Assembly (NCBI GenBank): GCA_041648305.1
Contig: JBAZPI010000039.1
Location: 1-7,172 of the forward strand
Length of the DNA stretch: 7,172 nucleotides
From: JABILX01 sp041648305
GTDB lineage: Bacteria > Patescibacteriota > Gracilibacteria > UBA1369 > LOWO2-01-FULL-3
Direction of reading: 5' to 3'
The notes beneath the pieces are model-generated. The model did not search any database. It saw only the letters and a program-made list of their open reading frames with translations, and was not told the origin of the DNA. The position numbers and the translations under genes are program-made. The number at the start of each line of letters is the position of its first letter. Position 1 is the stretch's first letter. This document shows positions 5,963-7,172 of the stretch, piece by piece.

Positions 5963-6252
5963 ATCTAGATTTTTTTATAATGGCTATTTTAACAATTTTC
6001 GTTGCTATCCCTGCAAGGATTTTCCTGGAAATAGGGCTCGATCCAGAAAAGATAAGCACTATTTTCTTTCTCTTAACATGGGTTGTAATTTTCTCAGTCA
6101 TACGTTTCATAACTATTATAAGTTCCCGAGGATTTAAATACATATTTCGAAATTTTCTAAAAAACTCACGAAAATCCGCTTATTCAGGTAAAGAAGTCGG
6201 CGCTGCCAAAACCGCGGCACGCAACCACGAAACAACGCCAACAATACCGTAG
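5959..6252 (+). CDS. Small two-helix membrane protein (97 aa)
   Basis: The ATG overlaps the stop of the 444-residue gene (ATGA, 4 nt), a strong sign of translational coupling and shared function. Residues 5-25 and 33-54 are likely membrane helices; residues 57-90 form a basic tail (RGFKYIFRNF, then many K and R) probably on the cytoplasmic side. No family is recognised. It could be a membrane anchor or partner for its neighbours or, if the upstream protein is a toxin, an immunity protein; both are inference from position. Its stop is 1 nt from the stop of the convergent toxin gene, leaving no room for a terminator. A 78-codon frame on the opposite strand (5907-6143) is a shadow. Confidence 0.72.
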   Translation: MNLDFFIMAILTIFVAIPARIFLEIGLDPEKISTIFFLLTWVVIFSVIRFITIISSRGFKYIFRNFLKNSRKSAYSGKEVGAAKTAARNHETTPTIP

Positions 6253-6253
6253 C

Positions 6254-6493
6254 CTACATTTCCTTATACGCATCCCCTCTAAATTTTATACTCAAAGTCC
6301 TGTTTCCGCGCTCGGTCTTCAAAAACAAAACCCCCACCCCGCCAACTCTACACCTGTAAACGGGAATTTCGTGATGAAGTTTCTTCAAATCCAACCCCGT
6401 CAACCTGCCCTCAGCGATCTTCAAAACGGCACTGATAACCCTCTTGCGCACAGTAGAAGGAAGTCGCAATAAAAATTTCTTATACTTCTCCAT
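6254..6493 (-). CDS. RelE/ParE-superfamily toxin
   Basis: A 79-residue protein of the size and pattern of type II toxins with the RelE/ParE fold: two N-terminal helices (LPSTVRKRVISAVLKIAEG, 11-29), the KKL element (37-39), the strand pair around YRCRVGGVGVLFLK (46-59) and a C-terminal strand with FRGDAYKEM (71-79). RelE members cut mRNA in the ribosome, ParE members poison gyrase; the sequence does not decide which. The central arginine of the usual R-V-G-x-Y-R pattern is replaced by G54, while R72 and Y76 remain near the C-terminus, so activity may be reduced or altered. It is the second gene of the operon and overlaps the antitoxin by 14 nt, the normal arrangement for coupled expression. 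It converges on the 97-residue gene with 1 nt between the stops. Confidence 0.85.
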   Translation of the reverse strand: MEKYKKFLLRLPSTVRKRVISAVLKIAEGRLTGLDLKKLHHEIPVYRCRVGGVGVLFLKTERGNRTLSIKFRGDAYKEM

Positions 6494-6722
6494 TCGCTTT
6501 TTTCAAATTAGCATGTACTTCTTTTGCAGCCATCCCCAAAGGAAAACTAATCCCGAATTCACCATCCTCAAGTTCATAGAAAAAGCCGTCTTCGACCAAT
6601 GGCTTTATCAAAAGCCCCTCCGATGTTTCCTGGGCAACGAAATGGTCGGTTTTGAATTTTTCTCTCCAGGCTTTTGGCAGCGTGACCTGCCCGGTCCCAA
6701 AAATTTTCAAAGTGGTGATCAT
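6480..6722 (-). CDS. AbrB/SpoVT-like antitoxin
   Basis: An 80-residue protein with an N-terminal swapped-hairpin AbrB DNA-binding domain: residues 7-42 hold the family pattern GTGQVTLPKAWREKF, then a short strand pair ending in EGLLIKPL. The acidic C-terminal half (43-80, with EDGFFYELEDGEFG) is the part expected to wrap and neutralise the toxin encoded just downstream. AbrB-type antitoxins commonly bind their own promoter as dimers, alone or with the toxin, and the repeated palindrome immediately upstream (6731-6758) fits this. No Shine-Dalgarno site is visible and the predicted leader is only about a dozen nt. The pairing with a RelE-like toxin through a 14-nt overlap makes the assignment firm. 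Confidence 0.88.
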   Translation of the reverse strand: MITTLKIFGTGQVTLPKAWREKFKTDHFVAQETSEGLLIKPLVEDGFFYELEDGEFGISFPLGMAAKEVHANLKKANGEV

Positions 6723-6730
6723 AATTATGC

Positions 6731-6758
6731 AATTACGTAAATTATATAAATTACATAA
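6731..6758. promoter_or_regulatory. Operator/promoter of the toxin-antitoxin operon
   Basis: AATTACGTAA (6731-6740) and AATTACATAA (6749-6758) form a direct repeat with an 18-nt period. Between and within them 6737-6754 is an 18-bp palindrome with one mismatched pair (GTAA...TTAC around TTATATAA). A perfect minus-strand -10 TATAAT lies at 6746-6741 inside it; the -35 region is weak. Binding here by the AbrB-like antitoxin would block the promoter, as in known autoregulated systems. Confidence 0.6.
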
Positions 6759-6811
6759 CTATAATAACGCACCGGCTCTTTAAAATGCAAGCATGTTTTT
6801 CTTAAGGTTCC

Positions 6812-7172
6812 CTAAAACTTCCACCCAACCCCGACCGTCACCGTAGGCTTCCCGCCTTCTCCTTTTTCAACGGAAACATCAACGGTAAATCCGCTTGAGT
6901 GCTGACCGGTCAAGCCGGCCCCGCCCCGCCAAATGGTACCATCGTACCCGCCCCACCCGCTAACCCCGCCCTTCCATCCGCTTCCCGGCCCGAAAATACT
7001 GTCTCCGTCCAAAGGCCAGCTCATAGTCTGCTGGTAACCAAGGCGGTTATTGCTGCTGGCGGTCACGGTTATGGATTTTTTTCCTTGTCCGGGAAGATTG
7101 AAATCAACTTCCTGTCCGACTCTAAACGCCTTGCCGGTTCCATAACTTGAAACCATCTCTTTCCCGAAATCG
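6812..7172 (-). CDS. Glycine-rich beta-strand protein, C-terminal part (N-terminus beyond right edge)
   Basis: The frame is open from the right edge to a TAG at 6812, giving 119 visible residues that begin DFGKEMVSSYG. The internal ATG at 7156 has no ribosome site and the reading frame continues upstream of it, so this is the end of a longer gene. The composition is rich in G, S, T, V and W with many predicted strands; the last stretch (FTVDVSVEKG, then PTVTVGVGWKF) alternates hydrophobic and polar residues and ends in phenylalanine. This resembles the closing strand of outer-membrane barrels, but it could equally be a secreted or Rhs-like surface protein; a Patescibacterium would not be expected to have an outer membrane. 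No family is assigned. No strong terminator follows it, only a short ATGC/GCAT hairpin at 6785-6794. Confidence 0.7.
   Translation of the reverse strand, partial: DFGKEMVSSYGTGKAFRVGQEVDFNLPGQGKKSITVTASSNNRLGYQQTMSWPLDGDSIFGPGSGWKGGVSGWGGYDGTIWRGGAGLTGQHSSGFTVDVSVEKGEGGKPTVTVGVGWKF

Overview
The window looks like chromosomal DNA from a small-genome bacterium, most likely a member of the Patescibacteria (Candidate Phyla Radiation). This is inference: it rests on the dense mix of a housekeeping chaperone, two CCA-encoding tRNAs, unrecognised small membrane proteins, a DUF4143-type ATPase and a toxin-antitoxin pair, with Shine-Dalgarno sites mostly weak or absent. All three stop codons appear and the standard bacterial code fits. 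No marker gene fixes the phylum.

Layout. 1-622 (minus strand): an 87-residue hydrophobic protein with a very strong ribosome site lies upstream of an unrecognised ORF that runs off the left edge; long inverted repeats sit in the gap between them and upstream of the first gene. 623-955: no gene; a likely tRNA terminator and a third copy of the repeat word. 956-1031: tRNA-Lys(UUU), minus strand, with a hairpin-rich leader. 1197-2997: a minus-strand heat-shock unit, dnaJ followed by a 189-residue five-helix membrane protein, ending in a terminator. The dnaJ promoter is overlapped by a near-consensus CIRCE operator (3034-3060), so HrcA repression is expected. 3091-3118: a 28-bp perfect palindrome. 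3291-3366: tRNA-Glu(CUC), plus strand, with its own promoter.

3477-6252 is a visibly AT-rich plus-strand module directly after tRNA-Glu. It holds a DUF4143-type AAA ATPase whose predicted promoter leaves almost no leader, a 444-residue protein with two similar beta-rich modules and a C-terminal domain carrying a colicin M-like D-x-Y-D motif, and a 97-residue two-helix membrane protein whose start overlaps the preceding stop (ATGA). Spacing and coupling suggest one transcript. This is the best candidate for an undescribed system, but its function is unknown.

6254-6722 (minus strand): a type II toxin-antitoxin operon, AbrB-like antitoxin then RelE/ParE-like toxin, with a repeated palindromic operator over a perfect -10 box. 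Its toxin stop lies 1 nt from the stop of the convergent module. 6812-7172: the C-terminal part of a minus-strand, glycine-rich, beta-rich protein that enters from the right edge.
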